Origin: PALSA-270 sp963770245
Lineage (GTDB): Bacteria; Acidobacteriota; Terriglobia; Terriglobales; Acidobacteriaceae
Length of the DNA: 64,000 nt
Direction of reading: 5' to 3'
Assembly (NCBI GenBank): GCA_963770245.1
Contig: CAVYOX010000016.1
Span: 434,001 to 498,000 of the forward strand
Shown here: positions 49,587-59,049 of the stretch, piece by piece
Numbering within the stretch: the first letter of the stretch is position 1
How the letters are laid out: every line of letters starts with the position of its first letter
Notes under the pieces: model-generated
Database searches by the model: none
What the model was told of the DNA's origin: nothing
What the model saw: only the letters and a program-made list of their open reading frames with translations
Program-made: the position numbers and the translations under genes

Positions 49587-50807
49587 CTAACGCGCCGACT
49601 TCGCCAGCACGAACGACTTTACGACGATGTTATTGGGCTGCACACCGGCGGGAATCATCGTGAGCAAGGAATATTCCCCTGGCTCGAGCTTCGTCTGGGG
49701 CACGCGCTTCTGAATGACGGTGATATCGCCGGCCTGGGCATCGAGCACCAGCAGATAGTTCTCGCTCTCGGAGAGCGCCAGTGCGTCCGGTTCGCTGCCC
49801 ACCGGAAGTGATGCGATCACCTTGCCCTGATCAATGTCATAGACGGCTACGCTGTTCGACCCGAAGTTGCTCACATAGAGGCGCGAATTGTCAGCGGTCA
49901 CCAGCCCACGCGCCGGATGCGTGCCGATCAGATAGCTCCCCCCCACCTCGTTGGTGGAAGTTTCGATGATCGAAATGTTGTCGGAATCGAAGTTGCTGAC
50001 CATCAGTTCTCCGCCATCGGGCTTGAGCGCCAAGTTGACGGGTGTCTTGCCCACATCGAGCAGGGCCAGCAGTTTGTCGTTTTTCAGGTCGATCGAAGCC
50101 ACCTGCGCGGAACCGGCGCAGGCCACGAAGGCCTTGCTGTTGTCGGGCAGGATGGCAATATCTTCCGGCTGCTGGCAAGCGGCAATCGTAGTGCGCAGTC
50201 TGAGGTGGATGGCGTCGATCAGGGACACGGTTCCGTCGCCGCGATTGCTGACCACCACGGTCGCGCCATCGGGCGAAACTCGCGCCCGTCCTGGCGAGAT
50301 ACCCACACGAATGTTGCCGAGGACCAGACGCTTGTCGAGATTGATGACGGAAACATTGTTCGAAGCGGAATTGGCCACGTAGGCGCGCTTGCCGTCTTCC
50401 GAGACGTCAATGAAGTAGGGAGTGCCGTGCACGCCGATGGTCGCTACCACGTCATTGCGTTCGGCATCAATCACGCTGACATTGTTGGATCCCGTGTTCA
50501 CCACATAAATTTCGTTCTTCTTGGTGTTGGCTGCCACTCCGGTTGGATCGCTGCCGACAGCAATGGTCTTGGCCGGCTCGAAGGTTCGCAGGTCGATGAC
50601 GGTGACCGAATCGCTTTTGCCGTTGGTGACGTAAGCGTATTCGCGGTAAAGAGGGCCGTAGTCGGGAAGTTGCTGTTCGCGGAAATACCACCAGCCGAGA
50701 AGGGCGGCGAGCAAGACGAAAAAAGTAATGAAACCAAGCTTTCTCAAGGTAGCAGCCGGTTGAGCGGAAGAAGCCAGATTACCAGACCGGCCGATCGGTT
50801 CTGGCAA
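49587..50807 (-). CDS. YVTN-type beta-propeller protein, membrane-anchored
   Basis: The start is uncertain: TTG 50807 is the first start after the upstream gene's stop; another TTG follows near residue 20. A membrane anchor (LGFITFFVLLAALLGWWYF) precedes eight or so repeats with the YVTN pattern: EYAYVTNGKSDSVTVIDL, EIYVVNTGSNNVSVID, RAYVANSASNNVSVINL, RLYVSNFGSNSVAVYDI. Such surface or periplasmic propellers have no catalytic site and probably mediate binding. It follows DAHP synthase by about 10 bases, probably sharing a transcript. Confidence 0.88.
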   Translation of the reverse strand: MPEPIGRSGNLASSAQPAATLRKLGFITFFVLLAALLGWWYFREQQLPDYGPLYREYAYVTNGKSDSVTVIDLRTFEPAKTIAVGSDPTGVAANTKKNEIYVVNTGSNNVSVIDAERNDVVATIGVHGTPYFIDVSEDGKRAYVANSASNNVSVINLDKRLVLGNIRVGISPGRARVSPDGATVVVSNRGDGTVSLIDAIHLRLRTTIAACQQPEDIAILPDNSKAFVACAGSAQVASIDLKNDKLLALLDVGKTPVNLALKPDGGELMVSNFDSDNISIIETSTNEVGGSYLIGTHPARGLVTADNSRLYVSNFGSNSVAVYDIDQGKVIASLPVGSEPDALALSESENYLLVLDAQAGDITVIQKRVPQTKLEPGEYSLLTMIPAGVQPNNIVVKSFVLAKSAR

Positions 50808-50817
50808 AGAGTCTTGG

Positions 50818-51912
50818 CTAACGGGGCGAGAGCGGATGCGGGCCCGAGGGTATGGCGGGTATGGCAGCGACGGGAGGGTGGATTCCAATGGCCGAGACCG
50901 TTCTTCCCACCACCGGCGCAATCTGGCGCACCTGTGCCATCAGTTCATCGAACTGCTCGGGATAGAGAGACTGGACGCCGTCCGACAAGGCCTGATCCGG
51001 TTGATGGTGGACTTCGATGATGAGTCCGTCAGCACCGACCGCCACCGCAGCCCGCGATAGCGGAGTCACCTTGTTGCGTTTGCCGGTGCCGTGACTGGGG
51101 TCAACCAGGATCGGCAGATGGCTGAGCCGTTGCACCGCGGGGACGATGCTCAGGTCGAGCGTGTTGCGGGTGTGGTCGGCGAAGGTCCGCACTCCGCGCT
51201 CACACAGGATGACGTTGTAGTTGCCTTCGCTCATGACGTACTCGGCGGCCATGAGAAATTCTTCGAGCGTCGCCGACATACCGCGTTTGAGCAACACCGG
51301 CTTCTGGGAGCGTCCGGCGCGCTTGAGCAAGGAAAAGTTTTGCATGTTACGGGCGCCGATTTGGATCACGTCGGCGTACTCCTCCACCAGTTCGAGCGAC
51401 TCGTTGTCGATCGCCTCGGTGACGATCCTCATGCCGAACCGGTCCCGCACCTCGGACATGATCCGCAGACCTTCTTCGCCCAGGCCTTGAAACGAGTAGG
51501 GCGATGTCCTCGGCTTGTAAGCGCCGCCCCGAAAAAACTGCGCTCCGGCGCTGCGGACGCGCTCGGCTACCGCGAACGCCTGCTCGCGGCTCTCAATGGC
51601 GCAGGGTCCGGCCATGATGGCGAGCCCCGGGCCTCCGATCACGGCGTCGGTGCCGGGGAAGCGGATGACCGTGTTCTCCTGCTTGATGTCGCGGCTCACC
51701 AGCTTGTAGGGCTTAGTGACCTGGATGACTTCCTGGACGCCCGGCATCTCATCGAGCGTTCCCGGCTCGAGCGCGTCCTTGTTCCCGGTGATGCCAATCG
51801 CCGTGCGCTCGGCCCCCGGCATGGGATGAGCCCGGTAGCCGAGCAACTCGATCTTCTGACAAACCGCGCGCACCTGGTCGGGCGTGGCGTGCGCCTGCAT
51901 GACGACTAACAT
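50818..51912 (-). CDS. aroF: 3-deoxy-7-phosphoheptulonate synthase (DAHP synthase, type I-beta)
   Basis: ATG 51912 gives 364 residues: an N-terminal ferredoxin-like regulatory domain (MLVVMQAHATPDQVRAVCQKIELLGY), typical of the Thermotoga/I-beta class, and the TIM barrel with MAGPCAIESREQ, FFRGGAYKPRTSPYSFQG, IGARNMQNF, PVLLKRGM, ILCERGVRTF and DPSHGTGKRN. It condenses phosphoenolpyruvate with erythrose 4-phosphate in the first step of aromatic amino-acid synthesis. The regulatory domain implies allosteric feedback inhibition. Divergent from leuS. Confidence 0.95.
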   Translation of the reverse strand: MLVVMQAHATPDQVRAVCQKIELLGYRAHPMPGAERTAIGITGNKDALEPGTLDEMPGVQEVIQVTKPYKLVSRDIKQENTVIRFPGTDAVIGGPGLAIMAGPCAIESREQAFAVAERVRSAGAQFFRGGAYKPRTSPYSFQGLGEEGLRIMSEVRDRFGMRIVTEAIDNESLELVEEYADVIQIGARNMQNFSLLKRAGRSQKPVLLKRGMSATLEEFLMAAEYVMSEGNYNVILCERGVRTFADHTRNTLDLSIVPAVQRLSHLPILVDPSHGTGKRNKVTPLSRAAVAVGADGLIIEVHHQPDQALSDGVQSLYPEQFDELMAQVRQIAPVVGRTVSAIGIHPPVAAIPAIPSGPHPLSPR

Positions 51913-52227
51913 GACCGTGACCTCGAAAGCATTCAGTCTATCGTTGATCGTGCCCGCCCCGCAAACCTCGGCCGGGTCGAGGAGGCGGACCCCACTAGGC
52001 TTCGAGTCGCTAATTCGAGGCGCCAAAGACGCGGGCGATCGTGAAGATTCGCACCCCGAAAAACCGGGCGCTGCCACGAGCATCGGTAAGCGCTCGGTAC
52101 AGCTTAGGACGGTCGGGGTGCATTCTCGGGCACCGTTTTCATTGTCTTTCAGGCAAGGATCCCGCAAACCCAGAAGAAGGCCACTATTGTAAAATCACAA
52201 GTTATCGATTCCCCAAGGTCATTCTCT
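51913..52227. other. Divergent promoter region between DAHP synthase and leuS
   Basis: About 315 bases. I looked for a T-box or leader peptide before leuS and saw none; no clear -10/-35 either. GC-rich hairpins are possible but not distinctive. Confidence 0.4.
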
Positions 52228-54804
52228 ATGCCCCAGGAAGAAAAAGTAGTGTCCGCCCCGGCCGATCCGAGAGAAGACCGCTACGACCCGGCGCGCGTGG
52301 AAACGAAATGGGCGGAGCGCTGGGAGCAGGATCTTTCGCTTTACGCGGCCGAAGCCAACTCCCGCCGGCCCAAGTACTACGTGCTCGAAATGCTGCCTTA
52401 TCCCTCAGGCGCGCTGCATATGGGCCACGTGCGCAATTATTCGATCGGCGATGCGCTCGCCCGCTATATGTGGATGAGCGGGTACAACGTGCTGCATCCC
52501 ATGGGATGGGATTCGTTTGGTTTGCCGGCGGAAAACGCCGCCATTTCGAACCGCACTCCGCCGCGTCAATGGACGCTCGCCAACATCGCCAACATGAAGG
52601 CGCAGATGAAGCGCCTCGGGTTTGCCTACGACTGGTCGCGCGAGATCACCACCTGTCTGCCCGAGTACTACCGGTGGAACCAGTGGTTCTTCCTCAAGCT
52701 GTATGAGCGCGGTTTGGCGTATCGGAAAAAGAGCAAGGTGAACTGGTGTCCGAACTGCGCCACGGTACTCGCCAATGAGCAAGTAGTCGGGGGCTGCTGC
52801 TGGCGTCACGAAGAGACGCCGGTCGAGCAGCGCGAGCTCGAGCAGTGGTTCCTGCGTACGACGAACTACGCGGAAGAACTGTTGTGCGGCCTGGACAAGC
52901 TGAGTGGCTGGCCGGAAAAAGTCCGCACCATGCAGCGCAACTGGATCGGCCGCAGCGACGGCACGCAGGTCGATTTCAAGCTGGATGGGCCGAGCGGTCC
53001 GGCGGGTTCGACGATCACCGTCTTCACCACCCGCGTGGATACGATCTATGGCGCAACTTCGGTCCAGCTTGCTCCCCAACACCCGCTGGTCGCCGACCTC
53101 ACGGCGCGCGACACGCGCACGCGCGCCCAGGTTGACGAGTTAATTGCCGAGCAGCGCAAAGCCAAAGAGGCCGGCGACATCGCAGCGATCGAGAAGCATG
53201 GAGTGAACACCGGTCGCCATGCCGTCAATCCGTACAACGGAGAAAGAGTGCCCATCTGGGTGGCGAACTACATCCTGATGGACTACGGCACCGGCGCCAT
53301 CATGAGCGTGCCAGCACATGATGAGCGGGATTTCGAGTTCGCCAAAAAGTATGGAATCGAGATTCGGCAAGTCATCGGACCGAGAAACGCGGACGAAGGC
53401 GTCCCCGCCGCGCTCGAACTGCCCTTTACCACCATGGAGGGCACGCTCCTCAACTCGGGTGCCTTCAGCGGACTGGGTTGCGAAGAGGCCATCCAGAAGA
53501 TGGCGGCTGAAGCCGCGGAGAAGGGCTTCGGGAAAGCCACGGTGACCTATCGGCTGAAAGACTGGGGTATCTCGCGCCAGCGCTACTGGGGAACGCCGAT
53601 TCCCATGTTGTACTGTGAAAAAGACGGCATCGTCCCGGTGTCCGAAAAAGACTTGCCGGTCATTTTGCCGGAGAAGGTGGACATCACCCTGACCGGGGGC
53701 TCTCCTCTCGGGCGCGTGCCGGAATTCGTAAACGCCACTTGCCCAAACTGCGGCGGCCCCGCACGACGCGAGACCGACACCATGGACACCTTTGTCGACT
53801 CGTCCTGGTACTTCTATCGCTACACCGACGCCCACAACCAGCAGGCTGCGTTTGACCCGGCGAAGGCCGCTTACTGGTTTCCCATCGACCAGTACATCGG
53901 CGGTGTGGAGCACGCGATTTTGCACCTCATCTACTCGCGCTTCTGGACCAAGTTCATGCGCGACCTGGGACTGGTAACCAACGACGAGCCGGTTGAGCGG
54001 CTGTTCACACAAGGCATGGTGATTCGCGACGGCGCCAAGATGTCGAAGAGTATGGGGAATGTCGTCTCGCCCGACGAAATGGTGGCCCGCTACGGCGCCG
54101 ATGCTGCGCGCTTGTACAGTTTGTTCGCCGCGCCGCCCGATCGCGACCTCGACTGGCAGAATGCGGGGATTGAAGGCATTCAGCGCTTTCTCAGCCGCGT
54201 CTATCGCTTTGTGGTGCGCAACGCGTCTCCGCCCGCCGATTCTTCGGTCAGGAGCGAGCCCCGGCCTCTGCCGCCGGAAGCCCGCGCCATCCAGCGCAAA
54301 CTGCACCAGACGATCAAGCGGGTGAGCGATGACTTCCAGGGCCGCTGGCATTTCAATACCTCGATCGCCGCCATCATGGAACTGGTGAACGAACTCTATG
54401 GCGCCGAGGGTGCGCAAAGTGCGGCGTTCCCCAGTGGCTCGATGGCGGACAAACTGACCGCTCCCCTGCTCGCCGAAGTGCAGCGCGATCTGGTGCTCCT
54501 GCTGGCGCCATTTGCGCCCTACTTGGCGCATGAGTTGTGGGAAATGCTGGGTGAAAAAAGCAATTTGCTTCGTGTGCCCTGGCCAAAATACGACGCGGTG
54601 TTGGCCAAGGAAGAGGAAGTCGAGATTCCGGTGCAGATCAACGGCAAGCTGCGCAGCCGGATCGTCGTGGCCGTCGATGCGCCGGAGGATGCGATCATCG
54701 AACGCGCCCTGGCCGATAAAAAAATTAAAGCTGCCATCGCCGGCAAGCAGATCGCGAAGACGATCGTCGTTGCCGGCAAGCTGGTGAATATCGTAGTGCG
54801 CTGA
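52228..54804 (+). CDS. leuS: Leucyl-tRNA synthetase
   Basis: An 858-residue class Ia synthetase of bacterial type. HIGH motif appears as HMGH at residues 64-67 and KMSKS at 604-608. Zinc-like knuckles are visible in NWCPNCATVLANEQVVGGCCWRHE. The CP1 editing domain follows (TVFTTRVDTIYGATSVQLAPQHP, MSVPAHDERDFEFA). The C-terminal anticodon and tail domains end with KIKAAIAGKQIAKTIVVAGKLVNIVVR. It charges tRNA-Leu, including the TAG isoacceptor encoded at 7997-8081. Confidence 0.98.
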   Translation: MPQEEKVVSAPADPREDRYDPARVETKWAERWEQDLSLYAAEANSRRPKYYVLEMLPYPSGALHMGHVRNYSIGDALARYMWMSGYNVLHPMGWDSFGLPAENAAISNRTPPRQWTLANIANMKAQMKRLGFAYDWSREITTCLPEYYRWNQWFFLKLYERGLAYRKKSKVNWCPNCATVLANEQVVGGCCWRHEETPVEQRELEQWFLRTTNYAEELLCGLDKLSGWPEKVRTMQRNWIGRSDGTQVDFKLDGPSGPAGSTITVFTTRVDTIYGATSVQLAPQHPLVADLTARDTRTRAQVDELIAEQRKAKEAGDIAAIEKHGVNTGRHAVNPYNGERVPIWVANYILMDYGTGAIMSVPAHDERDFEFAKKYGIEIRQVIGPRNADEGVPAALELPFTTMEGTLLNSGAFSGLGCEEAIQKMAAEAAEKGFGKATVTYRLKDWGISRQRYWGTPIPMLYCEKDGIVPVSEKDLPVILPEKVDITLTGGSPLGRVPEFVNATCPNCGGPARRETDTMDTFVDSSWYFYRYTDAHNQQAAFDPAKAAYWFPIDQYIGGVEHAILHLIYSRFWTKFMRDLGLVTNDEPVERLFTQGMVIRDGAKMSKSMGNVVSPDEMVARYGADAARLYSLFAAPPDRDLDWQNAGIEGIQRFLSRVYRFVVRNASPPADSSVRSEPRPLPPEARAIQRKLHQTIKRVSDDFQGRWHFNTSIAAIMELVNELYGAEGAQSAAFPSGSMADKLTAPLLAEVQRDLVLLLAPFAPYLAHELWEMLGEKSNLLRVPWPKYDAVLAKEEEVEIPVQINGKLRSRIVVAVDAPEDAIIERALADKKIKAAIAGKQIAKTIVVAGKLVNIVVR

Positions 54805-54854
54805 GCGGCGGGGGAAAGCGGCCTCCCGCGGACTGCGCTATCCTAAAACCACCG

Positions 54855-55871
54855 ATGCCGAGCGCCTCGCCTACGTTGAGCGGTTTCCGGTCGATCGTTC
54901 GCCGGCCTTCTCTTGGACTGGCCGAGATTGCCTGGCGCTGGAGCTTCGGCTTCGCTGCCAGCCTGCTGCTGCTGCTCTCCCTCGAGGAGTACTTGAAGAC
55001 CCTCCCCGTCTCAACCGGAGATTTGTGGCTGCTGCGCAGCGGGCAGCCGGGATTGATCTCGCAGGCTATCGAGCACATTCTTCGGGGCAGTGCGCCCCGA
55101 GTGATCGCTGCCGGGATCGTGCTCGGATCGGCCCTGGCGACGGCGTGGGTTGGGCTGGCCGCTTTGGGAAGAGCGGTGACGCTGCGGGCGGTCGAAAGCT
55201 ACTTTCTGGACGAAGACGCCTCCCCGCCGGGCAATTCGCGCTGGGGTTGGGGGTCGCTGGCCGGATTAAACCTCCTGCGGGTCGCAATCACGGTGGCGGC
55301 AGGGTTGGGCTGGCTGGCCGCATGGCTGGTTGCCTCCGCTGCTTTTTCAGAGAGCGACGCTTCGCCGGGATTGGCCGTGCTCATGTTCTTGGCGGCCATC
55401 CTGCTGGTTTGGCTGGCATGGTCGGTCATGAACTGGCTGCTTTCCTTTGCCACCGTATTCGTGGTCGCCGCAGGGGAAGACACCTTCGGAGCGATCGCGT
55501 CCGCCCTGCATTGCCTGGGGGCTCGCATCGGAGCCGTGCTGGCGGCCAGCACATGGTTCGGTCTGGCGCATTTGGCGGCGTTCGGCCTGGCCAGTTCCGC
55601 GGTGGTGTTTCCTATGGTTTTTGCCGGCGTGCTGCCAAAGGGCGTGGTTTTCGGGGGAGTCCTGGTGGTCGCGCTGCTGTACTTCGCAGTGGCGGACTTT
55701 CTTTATATGGGGCGACTGGCGGCCTATGTCGCCATCGTCGAAAACCCGGACACACCGTCCTTGCGAGAGCCGGTTCCTCGCTCTGAGGATGGCCGGCCGC
55801 CGCGACCGAGCCCTGGGCTCGAGCGCCGGGTCGATCCCGAGGAACTCATCCTCAGCGATCTGCCTCAGTAG
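54855..55871 (+). CDS. Polytopic membrane protein of unknown function
   Basis: A 338-residue protein with about six hydrophobic helices at roughly residues 25-45, 78-105, 137-165, 172-205, 225-258 and 262-290 (for example VIAAGIVLGSALATAWVGLAAL and FLAAILLVWLAWSVMNWLLSF). The C-terminus is a Pro/Arg-rich soluble tail (RSEDGRPPRPSPGLERRVDP). No family recognised. It begins 50 bases after leuS and could be transcribed with it; the composition is typical of the surrounding genes, so it looks native. Confidence 0.75.
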   Translation: MPSASPTLSGFRSIVRRPSLGLAEIAWRWSFGFAASLLLLLSLEEYLKTLPVSTGDLWLLRSGQPGLISQAIEHILRGSAPRVIAAGIVLGSALATAWVGLAALGRAVTLRAVESYFLDEDASPPGNSRWGWGSLAGLNLLRVAITVAAGLGWLAAWLVASAAFSESDASPGLAVLMFLAAILLVWLAWSVMNWLLSFATVFVVAAGEDTFGAIASALHCLGARIGAVLAASTWFGLAHLAAFGLASSAVVFPMVFAGVLPKGVVFGGVLVVALLYFAVADFLYMGRLAAYVAIVENPDTPSLREPVPRSEDGRPPRPSPGLERRVDPEELILSDLPQ

Positions 55872-56002
55872 CGATGTGCCTCAGTGATGCGTCTCGGTCG
55901 TGTTCTCAAGTGATGTTCCGGCGATAACAGGCGTGATCCCGAGCGACTGGCCACTTTTTTCCTTTCCCTTTACACTGTGATGCCGATCTGAGACACTCAT
56001 CC

Positions 56003-57565
56003 GTGGAAACCCAATCCATCGTCGTCCTCGACTTTGGCGCGCAATATTCTCAGCTCATCGCGCGTCGGATCCGCGAACTGCACGTGTTTTCCGTGGTGCT
56101 GCCGTGCACCGTGCCTCTCGAAGAACTCCGCAGCTACCTGCCGGTGGGCATCATTCTGTCCGGGGGGCCTTCGTCGGTCTACGATAAAGACGCGCCGCTC
56201 GCCGACCCCAGGGTGTTCAGCATGGGCCTGCCCGTGCTCGGCATATGCTATGGGCTGCAGTACATGGTGCATTCGCTCGGAGGCAAAGTGCGAGCCGCCG
56301 TCAAGCGCGAGTACGGCCATGCTGAGGTCGAAACCCAAGGCGGCTCGCGTTTGTTTGAAGGCTTGCCCCCGAAGCTCTCGGTGTGGATGTCGCATGGCGA
56401 TGAAGCGGTCGAACTTCCCGCCGGATTCCGTTTGACCGCCAGTTCCCCCCACGCGATCGCCGCCATGGAGAATCCGGCGCTGAAGATGTGGGCGGTGCAG
56501 TTCCATCCCGAAGTGCATCACACCCAGCTTGGCAAAGACATTCTGCGTAATTTTGCCCTCAACATTTGCGCCGCCAAACCCTCCTGGACTCCGCGGCACT
56601 TCATCGATGCCACCATCGAGAGCGTCCAGCAGACGGTGGGCCAGGGCCAGGCCATCTGCGCGCTTTCGGGAGGCGTGGATTCGGCGGTGGCGGCGGTGCT
56701 CGTCGACCGCGCGCTCCGCGACAGCGACGGGCGATCGCGGCTAACCAGCATCTTCGTGAACAACGGCGTCCTGCGCAAAAACGAATTCGAAAAAGTGCAG
56801 CAAAGCCTGCGCGACAAGCTTGGTCTGCATCTAATCGCGGTGGATGCTAGCGACCGTTTCCTCAGTCGGCTGGCCGGCGTGACCGATCCGGAAAGCAAGC
56901 GCAAGATCATCGGTGCCGAATTTATCGCCGTGTTCGAAGAAGAAGCGCTCAAGATCGAACGACAAAAGGGCGATGTCGAATGGCTGGTGCAAGGCACGCT
57001 CTATCCCGATGTTATCGAGTCGCGCTCGGTGCGCGGACCGTCGCAGACCATCAAGTCGCACCACAACGTGGGGGGCTTGCCGGAGAAGATGAAGCTTAAA
57101 CTGATCGAGCCTCTGAAAGACCTGTTCAAAGACGAAGTCCGCGTGATCGGGCGGGACCTCGGTATGCCGGAAGAAATACTGCAGCGGCAACCTTTTCCCG
57201 GCCCCGGGCTTGCGGTGCGGATTGTCGGCGAAGTTACGCCCGATCGGCTGGCCATTCTGGGCGACTGCGATGAGATCGTGGTCGGGGAAATCAAGCGCGC
57301 AGGCTTGTACACGAAAATCTGGCAATCCTTTGCCGTGCTCTTGCCGGTGATGTCGGTGGGCGTGATGGGCGACCTGCGGACCTACGCCTACACCTGCGCC
57401 GTCCGCGCCGTGCACTCCGAGGACGGCATGACCGCCGACTGGGTGCCGCTGCCCCATGAGGTGCTGAAGGCCATTTCCAGCCGCATTGTGAATGAAGTGC
57501 AGGGCGTCAATCGCGTGGTCTACGACGTCACGTCCAAGCCGCCGGGCACCATTGAATGGGAGTAG
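56003..57565 (+). CDS. guaA: GMP synthase (glutamine-hydrolysing)
   Basis: GTG 56003, 520 residues. The class I amidotransferase domain has the nucleophile in GICYGLQYM (Cys82), with FHPEVHHT supplying the histidine. The ATP pyrophosphatase domain has ALSGGVDSAVAAVL (P-loop near 220) and the dimer domain ends in TSKPPGTIEWE, the standard GuaA C-terminus. It converts XMP to GMP using glutamine and ATP. Followed by zwf after about 75 bases. Confidence 0.98.
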   Translation: METQSIVVLDFGAQYSQLIARRIRELHVFSVVLPCTVPLEELRSYLPVGIILSGGPSSVYDKDAPLADPRVFSMGLPVLGICYGLQYMVHSLGGKVRAAVKREYGHAEVETQGGSRLFEGLPPKLSVWMSHGDEAVELPAGFRLTASSPHAIAAMENPALKMWAVQFHPEVHHTQLGKDILRNFALNICAAKPSWTPRHFIDATIESVQQTVGQGQAICALSGGVDSAVAAVLVDRALRDSDGRSRLTSIFVNNGVLRKNEFEKVQQSLRDKLGLHLIAVDASDRFLSRLAGVTDPESKRKIIGAEFIAVFEEEALKIERQKGDVEWLVQGTLYPDVIESRSVRGPSQTIKSHHNVGGLPEKMKLKLIEPLKDLFKDEVRVIGRDLGMPEEILQRQPFPGPGLAVRIVGEVTPDRLAILGDCDEIVVGEIKRAGLYTKIWQSFAVLLPVMSVGVMGDLRTYAYTCAVRAVHSEDGMTADWVPLPHEVLKAISSRIVNEVQGVNRVVYDVTSKPPGTIEWE

Positions 57566-57640
57566 CCGAGAGGCGCTCTGAAACCATGAGACCCGGGTTC
57601 GACCTGGCGGCGGTCGCATGGGGTCCGGACTGAGGTGAAA

Positions 57641-59029
57641 ATGGAGGAGACCGTTTCTGATGCGCTAGTTTTTTTCGGCGCCACCGGCGACCTGGCCCAC
57701 AAAAAGATTTTTCCCGCTCTGCAGAGACTTGCCAAGCGCGGTCGCCTCGACATACCGGTCATTGGCGTCGCCAAAGCCGGCTGGAATCTTGAGCAACTGC
57801 AACAGCGCGCGAAGGATAGCGTCGAACACTATGGCGGCCTCGATGCCGAAGGATTCCCCAGACTCATAAGCGTGTTGCAATATGTGGACGGCGATTATGC
57901 CGATCCCGCAACCTTCGTGCAGCTCCGCAAATTGCTCGGCCAAGCGCAACATCCGATTCACTACCTGGCCATCCCTCCCAGCCTTTTTGCCGCGGTGGTA
58001 AGGCAACTGAAGGCCGCGGGCTGCACCGCGGGGGCTCGGGTGGTTGTCGAAAAGCCCTTCGGCAGAAATCTGGCTACCGCCCAAGCTCTCAACCGAACCC
58101 TGCACGCCGAGTTCCAGGAACGCGACGTTTTCCGCATCGATCACTATCTGGGCAAAAACGAAGTGCAGAACGTGGTCTTCTTCCGCTTCGCCAACGCTTT
58201 TCTCGAGCCCATCTGGAACCGCCGGTACGTGGAGAGCGTGCAGGTCAATATGGCGGAGGATTTCGGGGTCGAGGGGAGGGGGGCCTTTTACGATCAGGCC
58301 GGCACCATTCGCGACGTCGTCCAGAACCACCTTCTGCAACTGCTGTGCAACATCGCCATGGAGCCTCCGCCGAACACCGAGATCGAAAGAGTGCGCGACG
58401 AGAAGGCCAAGGTGCTCAGAAGCATCCGTGCCTTGCGGCCCCAAGACGTGGTTCGCGGCCAATTCGAGGGCTATCGCGCGGAAACCGGCGTCAAACCAGA
58501 CTCCCAGGTCGAGACCTACGTTGCGCTAAGTTTGACCATCGATTCCTGGCGCTGGAAAAATGTGCCCTTCTACATTCGCGCCGGCAAGTCACTGCCGGTG
58601 ACCGTCACCGAAGTGATCGTCAAACTGCGGCAACCTCCCGCCATGTATGCCGACAGTGTTCCGCCCCATAACTATTTCCGCTTCCGGGTGACTCCGAATC
58701 TTGAAATTGCCGCCGCGGCGCTGGTCAAAGAATCGGGCGAAGAAATGCGCGGCAAGATGACCGAGCTCATGGCCACGGCGTCGTTCGATGCCGCCGAGCT
58801 GATGGCCTACGAAGAGTTGCTCGACGAGGCCATGCACGGCAGCCAAGCCGGCTTCGCCCGTGAGGACTATGTCGAAGAAGCCTGGCGGATCGTCGACCCC
58901 ATTCTCGACAACGCCACCCCTCTTTATCCCTATCCGCCGGGCACCTGGGGACCGGACCAGGCCGACGCGCTCGTCGCGGACGACGGCGGGTGGTTCAACC
59001 CGCGACCCCCGGTGGCTGTGAAGTCCTGA
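57641..59029 (+). CDS. zwf: Glucose-6-phosphate 1-dehydrogenase
   Basis: I prefer ATG 57641 (MEETVSDALVFFGATGDLAHKK) with GAGG 5 bases upstream; GTG 57635 would add two residues. The 462-residue enzyme has the NADP-binding GATGDLAHKKI, catalytic RIDHYLGKNEVQN and substrate-binding VVEKPFG. VPFYIRAGKSLP is the usual late motif. It opens the oxidative pentose phosphate pathway. The ~460-residue length is slightly short of the usual 480-500. Confidence 0.96.
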   Translation: MEETVSDALVFFGATGDLAHKKIFPALQRLAKRGRLDIPVIGVAKAGWNLEQLQQRAKDSVEHYGGLDAEGFPRLISVLQYVDGDYADPATFVQLRKLLGQAQHPIHYLAIPPSLFAAVVRQLKAAGCTAGARVVVEKPFGRNLATAQALNRTLHAEFQERDVFRIDHYLGKNEVQNVVFFRFANAFLEPIWNRRYVESVQVNMAEDFGVEGRGAFYDQAGTIRDVVQNHLLQLLCNIAMEPPPNTEIERVRDEKAKVLRSIRALRPQDVVRGQFEGYRAETGVKPDSQVETYVALSLTIDSWRWKNVPFYIRAGKSLPVTVTEVIVKLRQPPAMYADSVPPHNYFRFRVTPNLEIAAAALVKESGEEMRGKMTELMATASFDAAELMAYEELLDEAMHGSQAGFAREDYVEEAWRIVDPILDNATPLYPYPPGTWGPDQADALVADDGGWFNPRPPVAVKS

Positions 59030-59049
59030 CGCTTCCTTCTCCCGCTGGG

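Noticed and set aside
51913..52227. Search for a T-box or attenuator ahead of leuS and an aromatic-amino-acid leader ahead of DAHP synthase
   Set aside because: No T-box core sequence, leader peptide or terminator/antiterminator pair could be found.
53140..54531. Long open frame antisense to leuS
   Set aside because: Shadow of leuS codon bias; no start signal and no motifs.
57580..57634. GGGTTCGACC resembling a tRNA T arm between guaA and zwf
   Set aside because: No matching acceptor, anticodon or D arms can be formed around it.
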